Positions 36,960-46,977 of a stretch of DNA of 64,000 nucleotides are shown piece after piece (positions within the stretch are counted from its first letter, which is position 1; each line of letters starts with the position of its first letter). The DNA is from Sphingobium lactosutens. Lineage in GTDB: Bacteria; Pseudomonadota; Alphaproteobacteria; Sphingomonadales; Sphingomonadaceae. The stretch is taken from NCBI RefSeq assembly GCF_013393185.1, contig NZ_QJQX01000052.1, positions 62,001 to 126,000 on the forward strand. The letters are read 5' to 3'. Under the pieces are notes generated by a model. That model ran no database searches. It had not been told where the DNA came from and saw nothing but the letters and a program-made list of their open reading frames with translations. Position numbers and translations under genes: made by a program.

Positions 36960-38396
36960 ATGGTGAGCGAAAGATTGGCCGCGATGGTGGGGGGACGGTC
37001 CATGCTGGTGTCGCTGATCGTCGCCATCGCCTTTTTCATGGAGACGCTGGACGCAACAATCATCGTCACGGCCCTGCCGCAGATGGCCCGCGATTTCAAC
37101 GTCGACGCGGCGCGGATGAGCATGGGCATCACCGCCTATCTGATGGCGGCGGCGGCCTGCGTCACCGCATCGGGCTGGCTGGCGGACAGGATCGGCACGC
37201 GCACCTTGTTCTGCGCGGCGATCGGGCTATTCACCGTCTCCTCGCTGATCTGCGGGCTGGCGCCCGATTTCACCATCTTCATCGTCGGGCGCGCGTTGCA
37301 GGGCGCGGCGGCGGCGATGATGTCGCCGGTCGGGCGGCTGGTGGTGCTGCGCACGTCGGAGAAGAAAGACCTGATGCGCGCGCTGTCGGCGCTGATCTGG
37401 CCGGGGCTGGTCGCGCCGGTGCTGGGGCCGCCGCTGGGCGGCTGGATTACCGACGCGGCGTCCTGGCACTGGATTTTCTACGTCAACATTCCCGTCGGTC
37501 TGATCGGCATGGCGCTGGTGCGGGCCTATGTGCCAGATGAGAAGAAAGAGCCGACGCGCTTCGACGGCCGGGGCTTCATCCTGACGGCGATCGCGCTGCT
37601 GTGCCTGACCTATGGGTTCGACCTGTTGGGCCTGCGCAGCGAGACCGGGCTGGCGATCGGGCTGGGGCTGATGCTGGCGGCGCTGGTCATCGGAATGGCG
37701 GCGCTGCGCCACATGCGCGGCGCGCCCGCGCCACTGGTGCGGCTGGACGCGCTCAAGGTGCACAGCTTCTTCGTCAGCAGTGTGACCGGCGGCGTCCTGT
37801 CCCGCGCGACGATCAGCGTCACGCCCTTCCTCCTGCCGCTGATGTTCCAACTCGCCTTCGGCCTCAGCCCGCTGGAGGCGGGCGGGATGCTGATGATCTA
37901 CATGGCGGCCAATCTGGCGATGAAGACCGTCACCAATCCGATCATCAGCCGGGTGGGCATCCGCGCCACGTTGATCGCGAGCAGCCTGTTGGCCGGCGTG
38001 ACCATCGCGCTCTGCGCCTTCATCGTGCCGGGCCAGCATCTGTTGCTCAACGGGTTGATCCTGGCGCTGGCCGGGGCGGGCCGGTCGTTGCAGCTGACCG
38101 CCATCACCATGGTCAACTTCGCCGATATCGGCCCGGCCCAGCGCCAGCCAGCCTCCGTCCTTTCCTCGCTGACGCAGCAGATCGGCATGGGCGCGGGCGT
38201 GGCGGTGGGCGCGTTGCTGCTGACGGTCAGCCAGATGGTGCGCGGCGCGACGGAGATCGGCCTGGTCGACTTCCGCGTCGCGCTGGTCGCGGCGGGGGTG
38301 ATGAGCGCGGTGGCCGCGCTGTCCTACCGTACCCTGGCGCGCGATGTCGGTGACGAGATCAGCGGAAGGGGCAAGCCCCGGCAGGCCTCAGCCTGA
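36960..38396 (+). CDS. MFS exporter, DHA2 (EmrB/QacA) family
   Basis: At 478 residues with about fourteen helices, it has LDATIIVTALPQMARDF in helix 1, GWLADRIGTRTLF in loop 2-3 and GPPLGGWITDAASWHWIF in helix 5, all features of DHA2 drug exporters. The ATG at 36960 is preceded by CGGAGA; a much longer upstream open frame is not coding. A LysR gene follows 99 bases downstream on the same strand and may regulate it. Confidence 0.9.
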   Translation: MVSERLAAMVGGRSMLVSLIVAIAFFMETLDATIIVTALPQMARDFNVDAARMSMGITAYLMAAAACVTASGWLADRIGTRTLFCAAIGLFTVSSLICGLAPDFTIFIVGRALQGAAAAMMSPVGRLVVLRTSEKKDLMRALSALIWPGLVAPVLGPPLGGWITDAASWHWIFYVNIPVGLIGMALVRAYVPDEKKEPTRFDGRGFILTAIALLCLTYGFDLLGLRSETGLAIGLGLMLAALVIGMAALRHMRGAPAPLVRLDALKVHSFFVSSVTGGVLSRATISVTPFLLPLMFQLAFGLSPLEAGGMLMIYMAANLAMKTVTNPIISRVGIRATLIASSLLAGVTIALCAFIVPGQHLLLNGLILALAGAGRSLQLTAITMVNFADIGPAQRQPASVLSSLTQQIGMGAGVAVGALLLTVSQMVRGATEIGLVDFRVALVAAGVMSAVAALSYRTLARDVGDEISGRGKPRQASA

Positions 38397-38495
38397 TCGC
38401 TCTGGCGCGGCACCGGCATCCCTGCCATGACAGGGAGAGCGACGATCTGACAAGCCGCGCGCACGACGGGGCATGATGGGGCGGCAGGAGAAGCG

Positions 38496-39431
38496 ATGGA
38501 CAGACTTGCGACGATGGCGACCTTCCAGAAGGTCGTCAAATATGCCAATTTCACCACGGCCGCCGATGATCTCGGCATATCGCGCACTTTGGTGTCGCGG
38601 CATATCGCCGACCTCGAAGCCTATCTCGGCATTCGTCTGCTCAACCGCACGACCCGCTCGGTCACGCCGACCGAAGCGGGTCTGCGCTATCATGAGCTGT
38701 GCAACCGGGTGCTGGGCGACATCCGCCATGGCGAGGAAGAAATCACCGCCATCAAGAATGAGGTGGAGGGCGAGATATCGATCCTTTGTCCGATCTGGAT
38801 TGGCAGTTTCGGCATATCGGTCGCCACCGCCGAATTTTGCGCGCTCAACCCCAAGGTGGGGATCAAGATTCATTTTGCCGAACCGTCCGCCAACCCGCAT
38901 GAATTTCTGGCGATGGGTTTCGACGTCTGCATCCAGCCCAATGTGCTGCGCGATTCATCGATCATGGTGAAGAAGATCGGCCAGATCGATCATATCCTCG
39001 CCACTTCGCCCGACTATATCGCCCGGCGCGGCGCCCCTGCGCAGATTGCCGACCTCGCCGAGCATGACTGTCTGGCCAAGACGACGGAAAGCTCGTGGAG
39101 TTTCGCCAATGGCGAACGGGTCATGCTGAGCCAGCCTGTGCGTTTCTCCTCCAACAGCGTCTTTGCGCTACGGGAAGCGGCAGCGGGCGGTCTTGGCATC
39201 GCGATGCTGCCGCAGGGGATCATTCAGGGCACGCTGGCGCAGGGTGCGCTGGTTCATGCGCTGCCGGATTTTCCGTTGGCCAGTAGGCCGCTCTATGTTG
39301 CCTTCCCACCCGGCGGTGACGCGCCACGCAAGACGCGGGCGCTCATTTCCTTCCTCGCCGACTGGTTCAAGGCGCGGGGAAGTGCGACGCGCAGCCTTGC
39401 GTCGATACAGGATGACACGCCCCGGACATGA
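38496..39431 (+). CDS. LysR-family transcriptional regulator
   Basis: The 311-residue protein has an N-terminal winged HTH (FTTAADDLGISRTLVSRHIADLE, LGIRLLNRTTRSVTPTEAG) and a substrate-binding domain. The effector is unknown. It lies between an MFS exporter gene and the convergent O-demethylase gene and could regulate either side. The ATG has GCAGGAG upstream. Confidence 0.92.
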   Translation: MDRLATMATFQKVVKYANFTTAADDLGISRTLVSRHIADLEAYLGIRLLNRTTRSVTPTEAGLRYHELCNRVLGDIRHGEEEITAIKNEVEGEISILCPIWIGSFGISVATAEFCALNPKVGIKIHFAEPSANPHEFLAMGFDVCIQPNVLRDSSIMVKKIGQIDHILATSPDYIARRGAPAQIADLAEHDCLAKTTESSWSFANGERVMLSQPVRFSSNSVFALREAAAGGLGIAMLPQGIIQGTLAQGALVHALPDFPLASRPLYVAFPPGGDAPRKTRALISFLADWFKARGSATRSLASIQDDTPRT

Positions 39432-39436
39432 CAAAG

Positions 39437-39461
39437 CGCCCGGTCCTTTCGGACCGGACGC
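39437..39461. terminator. Bidirectional terminator between LysR and O-demethylase genes
   Basis: CCGGTCC (39440-39446) pairs with GGACCGG (39451-39457) around a TTTC loop, with outer GCG/CGC pairs. It lies between two convergent genes. Confidence 0.6.
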
Positions 39462-39482
39462 TTCGGGCATCGGGTGATCGCC

Positions 39483-40817
39483 TCAGTCCTTGCGATAGTC
39501 GGTCCGCGCATGGTCGTTATAAGGCGACGGCGCGACCATGGCGCGCAGACGCTGGAAACCGAAATCGCCTGCCGGATCATGGCCCGGACCGGGATGCTCG
39601 CCCCAGACGAATTCGACCGGCGTGTCGGGCGCGGCATAGTCCCGGTCGACCAGCGCCAGCGACAATATCTTGTTCAGCGGCCCGATCAGGCCGGTCTGGA
39701 ACGACATGCCCACCATCTTGCCGCCCGCCTCGACCCGATAGCGGCCATAGGTGTTGAGATAGTCGGGCTGGCCGAACACCCGGTCCATATCATCCTTGTC
39801 GAACACCAAAGTCACGCGGCGGCGGCGGTAATCGTTCTTTGCCCGCTCCAGCGCTTCGCGGCCCAGATAGTCATGGTTGAAGGCGATCGACTTGCCATAG
39901 CCCAATTCGAAGGGCGAGACATAATAGTCCTCGATATTGCCGGAATAGAAGCTGCCATGCAGCGGCTTTTGCCCTTCATAGGAAAAGAGGCTCAGCCATT
40001 CGCGATAGTCGCGCAGGTCCGGGTCGCTGAAGATGCCGGGCGTGGGCGTGGGAATCCAGCCGCTTTCGATGCCGTTGGTATAATAGGCCTTGCCGCCCAC
40101 ATGAACGAGGCCGAATTCCTCGCCTGACTTCAGGATCGCGTCCTTCACATAGGCCGCGTCGGCCCAGTCGCCGATGAACTCGTAACCCGGCATTCCCGCC
40201 ATGCCGTGGCGAAAGGCGCGAAAGCGGCGGCCACCAAGCGACACTGGCGTCGAGTGGAAGAATTTGGTCTTGGGCAGCGGGCCGCCGAACAGCTTTTCGG
40301 CAAGCGGCAATGCATTCGGCCCCTGAAGCTGGTAACGGAACAGGATTGGCTCGCCCGCCTTGCGCAGGCCGGAGTCCGGGTCGACCCGCATCTCGACATC
40401 ATAGCCGCCCTTTTCGCCATGATAGCGGATCCAGCTCTGCGAGGCGGGGACGCCGGACAGGTTGAACCGTTCCTCCGCATCGCGCATCAAGATGCCGTCG
40501 GTGATGATGTCGCCCTTTGCCGTCACGGGGACGAACTGCTTGGCTTGTCCGACGACGAAATTCTCGTAATTGTTCGCGCTGTAATCCTTGAGCAGGCGCA
40601 GCGCGTCCGGCCCTTCGATCCAGAGATCCCACATATGATGGGACAGGTCGCTGAGCGCGACATTGTCGCGCCAGGCGGCCTGTTCCTCGCGCCAGCCGAT
40701 ATATTCGGGGGCAATGACCGGAACTTCCCAACTCTTGGCATTGGGTTTCCAGACCACGCCCAGCGGCGATCCGGCATCATCGATCGCCTGCTGCAGGCTT
40801 TTGGGCGTCATGTGCAT
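39483..40817 (-). CDS. Tetrahydrofolate-dependent aromatic O-demethylase (LigM/DesA-like)
   Basis: The 444-residue protein is related to the GcvT aminomethyltransferase fold and closely matches the character of LigM (vanillate/3-O-methylgallate) and DesA (syringate) O-demethylases of Sphingobium. Recognisable stretches are REEQAAWRDNVALSDLSHHM, YQLQGPNALPLAEKLFGG, FRHGMAGMPGYEFIGDW and TGLIGPLNKILSLALVD. It would move the methoxyl methyl group to tetrahydrofolate in the cytoplasm. GAGG lies six bases before the ATG at 40817. It is divergent from metF, purU and folD, whose products would recycle the folate. The exact methoxyarene cannot be told from sequence alone. Confidence 0.85.
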   Translation of the reverse strand: MHMTPKSLQQAIDDAGSPLGVVWKPNAKSWEVPVIAPEYIGWREEQAAWRDNVALSDLSHHMWDLWIEGPDALRLLKDYSANNYENFVVGQAKQFVPVTAKGDIITDGILMRDAEERFNLSGVPASQSWIRYHGEKGGYDVEMRVDPDSGLRKAGEPILFRYQLQGPNALPLAEKLFGGPLPKTKFFHSTPVSLGGRRFRAFRHGMAGMPGYEFIGDWADAAYVKDAILKSGEEFGLVHVGGKAYYTNGIESGWIPTPTPGIFSDPDLRDYREWLSLFSYEGQKPLHGSFYSGNIEDYYVSPFELGYGKSIAFNHDYLGREALERAKNDYRRRRVTLVFDKDDMDRVFGQPDYLNTYGRYRVEAGGKMVGMSFQTGLIGPLNKILSLALVDRDYAAPDTPVEFVWGEHPGPGHDPAGDFGFQRLRAMVAPSPYNDHARTDYRKD

Positions 40818-40938
40818 TCCTTTCCTCGATCCTCCTGCCGCGTTCTCGCGGGCCGTGAAGAGGTTTAGCAAGGCTCGATCGTTCCCAGATACGGCTCGAT
40901 CCGCGCCACACTGTCGCGGTTTCCGAAACAGCGGAGTG

Positions 40939-41922
40939 ATGGCCGCAAAAGCCAAGGAAAAGCGCGGGATCGCCATGTTCCGCACCAGATTGTTGCGGGT
41001 TCGGGCGCTACTGCCGGCCGTCCGCCGATGGCATGTCGCTGGCATCCAGACACAGCGACAGGTGATGCCGATGTTCAGCGATATTCTTGCCCATTATAGT
41101 ATCGAAGCCACGGCGAAGGACGCCCCGACCATCGTCATGTCCGATGGATTGCCGTCGGCCGCCGAAGTCTATGTCCCCTATCTGCCCGAAGAGAGCGACG
41201 CGGCGCGGATAGAGGCTTGCGCCATGATCCGGCGTGCGGGCCTGATCCCGGTGCCGCACATCTCCGCGCGGAGGCTGACCAGCGTGGAGGCGCTCGATGC
41301 GTTGCTTGGCGCGCTGCGCGAACGGGCGCAGGTGGACCGGATCTTTCTGATCGCGGGCGATCTTGCCCGGCCGGTGGGACCGTTCGCCGACAGCCTGTCT
41401 GTCATCTCGACCGGCCTGATCGAGCGGCATGGCATCCGCAGCGTCGGCATTGCGGGGCATCCCGACGGCCATCCCGATGTGGCGGAGGATGTCATCTGGC
41501 AGGCGATGCAGGATAAGGTTGCGGCGCTTGGCGCACGGGGGCTGAACAGCCAGATCGTCACTCAATTTTCTTTCGACGCGCAACAGGTGCTGAACTGGCT
41601 GAGGGAAGTGCGCGCGCGCGGGATCGTGGAGCCGGTGCGGGTCGGCATTCCGGGGCCGACGGGGGTGCGCACCCTGCTGCGCTATGCCACGCGCTGCGGC
41701 GTTGCTGCGTCGGCCGGTGCGGTCGCCAAATATGGCCTGTCTCTTGGCAGGCTGCTGGGCAATGCCGGGCCGGACCGATTTGTCTCCGAACTGCGCGATG
41801 GGCTGGACCCGACGCGGACGGGTGAGGTGTTGCTGCACATCTTCCCCTTTGGCGGCTTCGCCCAGACCGCCGATTGGCTGGCGCAGGCCGGGGCGCGCGC
41901 GCCCGGCTGTCGTGCCGCCTGA
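40939..41922 (+). CDS. metF: Methylenetetrahydrofolate reductase, divergent MetF
   Basis: This 327-residue protein has the MetF beta/alpha barrel pattern: MFSDILAHYSIEATAKDAP, GLIPVPHISARRLTSVEALD, a flavin/folate segment DRIFLIAGDLARPVGPFADS, SVGIAGHPDGHPDV and SQIVTQFSFDAQQVLNWLRE. In this setting it would run backwards, oxidising 5-methyl- to 5,10-methylene-tetrahydrofolate. It lacks the first FSPP motif of enteric MetF, as do other O-demethylation-linked homologues. The start is uncertain; 40939 is given, and 40975 is possible. It is followed at 32 bases by purU. Confidence 0.8.
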   Translation: MAAKAKEKRGIAMFRTRLLRVRALLPAVRRWHVAGIQTQRQVMPMFSDILAHYSIEATAKDAPTIVMSDGLPSAAEVYVPYLPEESDAARIEACAMIRRAGLIPVPHISARRLTSVEALDALLGALRERAQVDRIFLIAGDLARPVGPFADSLSVISTGLIERHGIRSVGIAGHPDGHPDVAEDVIWQAMQDKVAALGARGLNSQIVTQFSFDAQQVLNWLREVRARGIVEPVRVGIPGPTGVRTLLRYATRCGVAASAGAVAKYGLSLGRLLGNAGPDRFVSELRDGLDPTRTGEVLLHIFPFGGFAQTADWLAQAGARAPGCRAA

Positions 41923-41954
41923 GGCTTTTTGAAAAGAAACAGCAGGAGAGCGAG

Positions 41955-42806
41955 ATGCCCCAGACCTACACCCTTGTCCTCAGTTGCCCCGACAGGCCGG
42001 GGATCGTCCATTATGTGAGCGGCGCGATCTTCGCGCAGGGCGGCAATATCCTTGAATCCCGTCAGTTCGACGACCGGGAGACGGGGCGCTTCTTTCTGCG
42101 GATCATGTTTGAAAGCGACAATGATCTGGACAGTCTGCGCGCGGCGATCGCGCCCCTTGGCGCCGATTATGGGATGGACTGGAAACTGGCCCCGGCGGAC
42201 CAGAGAATGCGCGTGCTGATCCTGGTGTCGAAGTTCGACCATTGTCTGGGCTATCTGCTCTACAAGCAGCGGATCGGCGAATTGCCGATGGATATCGTCA
42301 CCATCGCCGGCAACCATCCCGCCGATAGCCTGACCGTCAGCCAGATCGGCAATATTCCCTTCCACCATCTGCCGATCACGAAGGACAGCAAGCCCCAACA
42401 GGAGGCGCGGATCAAGGCGCTGGTGGAGGAGACGGGCGCGGAACTGGTGATTCTGGCCCGCTACATGCAAATATTGAGCGATGATCTGGCCGCCTTCCTG
42501 TCCGGCCGGTGCATCAATATCCACCACAGCTTTCTCCCCAGTTTCAAGGGCGCCAAGCCCTATCATCAGGCGCATGCGCGAGGCGTGAAGATGATCGGGG
42601 CGACGGCGCATTATGTCACCGCCGACCTCGATGAAGGGCCAATCATCCATCAGGCGACGGAAGCCGTCAGCCATGAGGACACGCCCGACGATCTGGTCCG
42701 CAAGGGACGCGAGATCGAAAGCCGGGTGCTGGGCCGTGCGGTCGGCTGGCACATCGCGCATCGTGTGCTGGCGAACGGCGCCAAGACGGTCGTGTTCGGG
42801 AACTGA
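41955..42806 (+). CDS. purU: Formyltetrahydrofolate deformylase
   Basis: The 283-residue protein has an N-terminal ACT domain (residues about 5-80, [20 protein letters not shown]) and a C-terminal formyl-transfer domain with [19 protein letters not shown] and [18 protein letters not shown], which carry the catalytic His and Asp. It hydrolyses 10-formyl-tetrahydrofolate to formate and free tetrahydrofolate. Here it closes the methyl-oxidation route started by the O-demethylase. AGGAG precedes the ATG, and folD follows after two bases. Confidence 0.93.
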   Translation: MPQTYTLVLSCPDRPGIVHYVSGAIFAQGGNILESRQFDDRETGRFFLRIMFESDNDLDSLRAAIAPLGADYGMDWKLAPADQRMRVLILVSKFDHCLGYLLYKQRIGELPMDIVTIAGNHPADSLTVSQIGNIPFHHLPITKDSKPQQEARIKALVEETGAELVILARYMQILSDDLAAFLSGRCINIHHSFLPSFKGAKPYHQAHARGVKMIGATAHYVTADLDEGPIIHQATEAVSHEDTPDDLVRKGREIESRVLGRAVGWHIAHRVLANGAKTVVFGN

Positions 42807-42808
42807 GC

Positions 42809-43651
42809 ATGGTGCGGATCGTGCAAGGCGACCTGATCGCCCGCGAGATGGAGAACGAGGTACGGGCCGGTGTGGAGGCATTGGTGGGGAAGGGGGTGAT
42901 TGTCGCACTCGCTGTCGTGCTAGTCGGTGACGATCCGGCCAGCGACATTTATGTTCGGCGCAAGCAGCGGGCGGCGGAGCGGGTCGGCATAAGGTCAGTC
43001 GAGCATCGGCTGGACGCCGCGACCAGCGAGGCGGACCTTCTGATATTGATCGAGCGGTTGAATGCCGATCCCGACATCCACGGCATTTTGGTCCAGCTGC
43101 CGCTACCGCCGCAGATCGCAAGCGACAGAGTGTTGGGCACCATCGCGCCCGAAAAGGATGTCGATGGCTTCCATCCGGTCAATGTCGGGCGATTGTCGAC
43201 CGGAACGGGCGGGTTGATCCCCTGCACGCCGCTCGGCTGCATGATGTTGCTGGACCGAGTCGTCGCGGATTTTCGCGGCCTGAAAGCCGTGGTGATCGGC
43301 AAGTCAAACATCGTTGGCAAGCCGGTCGCGCTGCTCTTGCTGGAGCGCGAATGCACCGTGACCGTTACCCATATCCATACGCGCGGCCTGCCCGACATTG
43401 TCCGCAGCGCCGACATCATCGTCGTTGCGGCCGGCAGTCCCCGGCTGGTACGCGGCGACTGGGTAAAGCCGGGCGCGGTCCTGATCGACGTCGGGATCAA
43501 CCGGGACGCGGGCGGCCGGATCGTCGGTGACGCGGCGGCGGATGAGATGGATCATGCGGCTGCGCTGACGCCGGTGCCGGGCGGGGTCGGGCCGATGACC
43601 ATCGCCTGCCTGCTGCGCAATACATTGCAGGCGGCGCGGGCTATGCGCTGA
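42809..43651 (+). CDS. folD: Methylenetetrahydrofolate dehydrogenase/cyclohydrolase
   Basis: The 280-residue protein has Tyr48 and Lys52 of the active site ([10 protein letters not shown]), the [11 protein letters not shown] motif, [13 protein letters not shown] and the NADP-binding [14 protein letters not shown]. It converts 5,10-methylene- to 10-formyl-tetrahydrofolate. It is the last gene of the metF-purU-folD run, two bases after purU. It may be a pathway-specific extra copy in addition to a housekeeping folD elsewhere. Confidence 0.95.
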   Translation: MVRIVQGDLIAREMENEVRAGVEALVGKGVIVALAVVLVGDDPASDIYVRRKQRAAERVGIRSVEHRLDAATSEADLLILIERLNADPDIHGILVQLPLPPQIASDRVLGTIAPEKDVDGFHPVNVGRLSTGTGGLIPCTPLGCMMLLDRVVADFRGLKAVVIGKSNIVGKPVALLLLERECTVTVTHIHTRGLPDIVRSADIIVVAAGSPRLVRGDWVKPGAVLIDVGINRDAGGRIVGDAAADEMDHAAALTPVPGGVGPMTIACLLRNTLQAARAMR

Positions 43652-43679
43652 CCGTGACCATAGAGGGCTGATGGCGATC

Positions 43680-44657
43680 CTAAAGTTGGATCGTCATCAG
43701 ATCCTGCCCGACGATAATCTCTCCGCCGAAATGCTTTCGCAGCGGCGCGACGAAGGCGGTGGGATCGAAATCGCGGCCAATGACATAATGGCTGAGCGCC
43801 AGCTTCTTCACGCCAGCCTGTGCGGCAAGTTGGCCAAGTGCCTCAGCGGTCAGGTGCTGGTGCGCCATATGCTGCATCAGCAGGTCCAGTTCCTGCCCCT
43901 TGCTGCCCGCCGCCACCAGCGCGGCCCGCATGCTGGGCAGGTCGACAATCTCCGCCACCATCAGCGCCGCCCCTCTGGCGAAGCCTGCCAGTCCATCCGA
44001 CGGACCAGTATCGCCGGTGAACACCACCGCGCCTTCGGCCGTGTCGAAACGGTAGCTGTAGGCCTTGTCGACGCCATAATCATGCGGTGCGCTGCGAATC
44101 TCCGCAAAATGCGTATTGGCGACCGCGCTCAGCTTCACAATGCCGTCGTCGAACAGGGTTTGGGAGGTGGCGACATCGACCTCGCGTGCCGGATAGAGGC
44201 TGGCCAGCGGCGGTCGGTCCTGCGCTTGTGCGCGGAAGATCGCCTCGCCCACGCCGATCGCCGCCAGCGTCCGATCGACCAAATTGCGCGTGCCCGGCGG
44301 TCCCCAGATCGGCATCGGCTGGCGGCGGCCGCGCATCCACCCCGTCGCCATCAGATAATCGAGACCCAAAGTGTGATCCCAATGCAGGTGGGTCAGCAAG
44401 GTCGCGTCCACCCGCGAGGCGACGACGCCCGCGCGCGCCAGTTGCTGGCCGACATTTTCGCCCGCGTCGATCAGATAGGCCTTGCCGCCCACTTGCAGCA
44501 GGCTGGCGGGCTGCGACCGGCCAACATGAGCAGGCGGCCCACCGGCCGTGCCCAGCAAAATCACGGTCGCGCCTGTCGTATCCTGCGCCAGCAGGCGCAT
44601 CGGCATCATGGCGGCCACGCCCAACAGGCCGATCATCCCGCGCCGATCATATTTCAT
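43680..44657 (-). CDS. Exported metallo-beta-lactamase-fold hydrolase
   Basis: The 325-residue protein has a twin-arginine-like leader (MKYDRRGMIGLLGVAAMMP), the zinc motif LLTHLHWDHTLGLDYL, later ligands in VVFTGDTGPSDG and the final His in LALSHYV. The layout resembles RNase Z-like or arylsulfatase-like MBL proteins, but the export signal argues against RNA processing. The ATG at 44657 has AGGAG six bases upstream. It converges with folD and lies downstream of a TonB receptor gene on the same strand, separated by a strong terminator. Substrate unknown, possibly an aromatic ester or lactone. Confidence 0.8.
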   Translation of the reverse strand: MKYDRRGMIGLLGVAAMMPMRLLAQDTTGATVILLGTAGGPPAHVGRSQPASLLQVGGKAYLIDAGENVGQQLARAGVVASRVDATLLTHLHWDHTLGLDYLMATGWMRGRRQPMPIWGPPGTRNLVDRTLAAIGVGEAIFRAQAQDRPPLASLYPAREVDVATSQTLFDDGIVKLSAVANTHFAEIRSAPHDYGVDKAYSYRFDTAEGAVVFTGDTGPSDGLAGFARGAALMVAEIVDLPSMRAALVAAGSKGQELDLLMQHMAHQHLTAEALGQLAAQAGVKKLALSHYVIGRDFDPTAFVAPLRKHFGGEIIVGQDLMTIQL

Positions 44658-44683
44658 ACCCATCTCCTGCTCGTTACGACAAC

Positions 44684-44713
44684 GCGCCATCCGCCCGGCC
44701 AGGCGGATGGCGC
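44684..44713 (-). terminator. Terminator-like hairpin after the TonB receptor gene
   Basis: GCGCCATCCGCC (44684-44695) pairs perfectly with 44702-44713 around a six-base loop. It lies between the receptor stop codon and the MBL start codon. No strong T run follows on the minus strand, so termination may be partial. Confidence 0.55.
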
Positions 44714-44754
44714 GTTCCCCCTTTGTCTCCAGCGCTCGTCGGATTCCCTTGCGT

Positions 44755-46977
44755 CTAGAAATCGAATCCGAGGGTCACGCCATAGGTTCGCGGCGACGCC
44801 TGGACACCGTTGTCGGCGAAATTGCTGGCGCCGAGCTGCTGGAAATAGAAGGCGTTGGTAAGGTTCTTGCCCCAGATAGAGAGGCTGGCGCCGCCGCCGA
44901 TCTGCCAGTTGATCGAGGCGTCGACCAGATCATAGGCTTGCTGCCGCACACGATTGTCCGGGTCGGCGGCCCAGCCGTCATTATGATAATAGTTGCCGGT
45001 GATCGTGACCGGCCCGATCTCATAGGAAGCGCCGAGCGTCAGCGTCCAGTCAGGTACATTCTGCAATCTCTTGCCGCTGGCGTCGCCCGTGGTCAGGATG
45101 TTGCCGCCCGCAGGATTGGGCGTCGTCACCTGCGCATTGGTGAAATTCTTGTAGCGCGCATGGGTCCAGTTGACGCCGCCCGTGATGCTGAAATGCGCGA
45201 AGGGCTGGAGGATCAGATCGGCATCGACACCGTAAATCTCCGCGCCATCGGCATTATAGACCGTCTGGATGCCGTTCTGAATCTGCATCACCTGGACATT
45301 CTTCTGGTCATAATAATAGCCGGCGACATTGAAGCGTAGGCGACGATCGAACAGGTCGGTCTTGAGGCCCACTTCATAGGCGTCGACGACTTCGGGCTTC
45401 AGCACCTTGTTGGTGATCGAGGTCGCGAGACCGAAATTGCCGACGACATAAGCGGCGCTGCGAAAGCCGCGATTATAGCTGGCATAGGCCATGACCTGCG
45501 GTGAGAAGCGATGGTCGAGCGACAGCCGCCAGGTCATTTTCGGGAATGTGTCTTCATAGCTTTCGATCACCCCCTGTGGTGGCGTCTGTACCGCGAGGGG
45601 GGTTCCGTCGGCGGCGTAGGTGATGCGCACGCCCTCCGCCTCGCGCTTGTCATGGGTGTAGCGGATACCGGCGGTCAGGTTGGTCGCTTCGCCCAGATGA
45701 TAGGCGCCCTGCGCGAAGGCCGCGAGGCTGTTGAGCTTTTGCGTCGCGGTGACGTCGGTATAGCGGCCGAACTGGTTGAGGAATGCGGTGCGGCTGCGTC
45801 CGGGGGCGAAGCGCCCCTTGCTCCACATGTAGAAGCCGCCCAGCACCCAGGTCAGGGCGCCGTCATCGTCCGAGAGCAGTTGCAGCTCCTGCGTGAACTG
45901 CTCGTCGATCTGCGTGTTTTCGATCTGGAAGCCATGGGCGAAGCCGAGTGGCGGGCTGTTGGCGCCGGGCACGCCGACCCAATCGCTTTCGGTCGTGCCG
46001 TCGGGGTCGAACTTCACATAGAGGCGCATCTTGCGATAGGCGCTCAGGCTCTTGACCGAAAAGCCGCCGAAATCATGGGTGATGTCGATGCTGCCGCCAT
46101 ATTGTTTCGAATCGAGGGCCGGATCGAAATCGGAATCGATGTCGCGCCGTCCGCCACCGGCGAACAGACCGCGCACATTGCGGGTGAGCGGGCGGAAGGC
46201 GGGATTGACGCCCTCCATCGTCGCATAATCGCCCGACAACTGGACCGTCGTGTCGCCCGCTTCCCACAGCAATTTGCCGCGCGTGGTGAAACTGCGCTGC
46301 GTCATGATGTCGTTGCCGGTATTGACGTTGGTGCCGAAGCCCTTGTCCCTATTCTCATATTTGGCCGCGATGCTGGCTGACAGACCGTCCGCCAGCCCGC
46401 CGCTGACATAGGCGGATGCCGTCACCGTATCATAATTGCCGTATCCGAAGCGAACATTGGCGGTCGGCGTGTCGCTGGGCTTCTTGGTAGTGATCTGGAT
46501 CAGGCCGCCGGTCGCGTTGCGGCCGAATAGCGTGCCCTGCGGTCCCTTGAGCACCGCGACCTGCTCGATGTCGTTGAGGTTGGTGAGCGCGCCGATCGGG
46601 GAACTGACATAGACACCGTCAATATAGGTGGCGACGGGATTCTCCACGCCCGGTCCGGTGCCGGTCGACCCGACGCCGCGGATGCGCGGCAAGCCGAAGC
46701 CGCCGACCGCGGTGCTGAAATTGAGGCTGGGCGCGACGTTCTTCAGGTCGGAGGTATCGGCGATCCCGACCCTCTCCAGCGTTGAGGCGGATACGGCGGT
46801 AACGGCGATCGGCACGTCCTGCTGGTTTTCGGCGCGCTTCTGCGCGGTCACGATGATATCGGCGATGCCGCTGGACGCGGCGGCTTGCTCCTGTGCCAGC
46901 GCCGGAGCCGTGAGTGCGCACGCAGCGCTCGTCCCGGCCATCAGCAGCGTGCGGGCGTCCATCTTGGTCGAAAGCAT
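44755..46977 (-). CDS. TonB-dependent outer-membrane receptor
   Basis: This 740-residue protein has a signal peptide ending TAPALAQ, a plug starting ADIIVTAQKRAENQQDVPIAVT with the PQGTLFGRNATGGLI segment, and a barrel ending in TYGVTLGFDF. It belongs to the large sphingomonad-type receptor group that serves many carbon sources besides iron. The start at 46977 has GGAGGGG upstream. It is divergent from a Rieske oxygenase gene across 280 bases, and close to the O-demethylase cluster, so uptake of an aromatic compound is a fair inference. Confidence 0.92.
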   Translation of the reverse strand: MLSTKMDARTLLMAGTSAACALTAPALAQEQAAASSGIADIIVTAQKRAENQQDVPIAVTAVSASTLERVGIADTSDLKNVAPSLNFSTAVGGFGLPRIRGVGSTGTGPGVENPVATYIDGVYVSSPIGALTNLNDIEQVAVLKGPQGTLFGRNATGGLIQITTKKPSDTPTANVRFGYGNYDTVTASAYVSGGLADGLSASIAAKYENRDKGFGTNVNTGNDIMTQRSFTTRGKLLWEAGDTTVQLSGDYATMEGVNPAFRPLTRNVRGLFAGGGRRDIDSDFDPALDSKQYGGSIDITHDFGGFSVKSLSAYRKMRLYVKFDPDGTTESDWVGVPGANSPPLGFAHGFQIENTQIDEQFTQELQLLSDDDGALTWVLGGFYMWSKGRFAPGRSRTAFLNQFGRYTDVTATQKLNSLAAFAQGAYHLGEATNLTAGIRYTHDKREAEGVRITYAADGTPLAVQTPPQGVIESYEDTFPKMTWRLSLDHRFSPQVMAYASYNRGFRSAAYVVGNFGLATSITNKVLKPEVVDAYEVGLKTDLFDRRLRFNVAGYYYDQKNVQVMQIQNGIQTVYNADGAEIYGVDADLILQPFAHFSITGGVNWTHARYKNFTNAQVTTPNPAGGNILTTGDASGKRLQNVPDWTLTLGASYEIGPVTITGNYYHNDGWAADPDNRVRQQAYDLVDASINWQIGGGASLSIWGKNLTNAFYFQQLGASNFADNGVQASPRTYGVTLGFDF

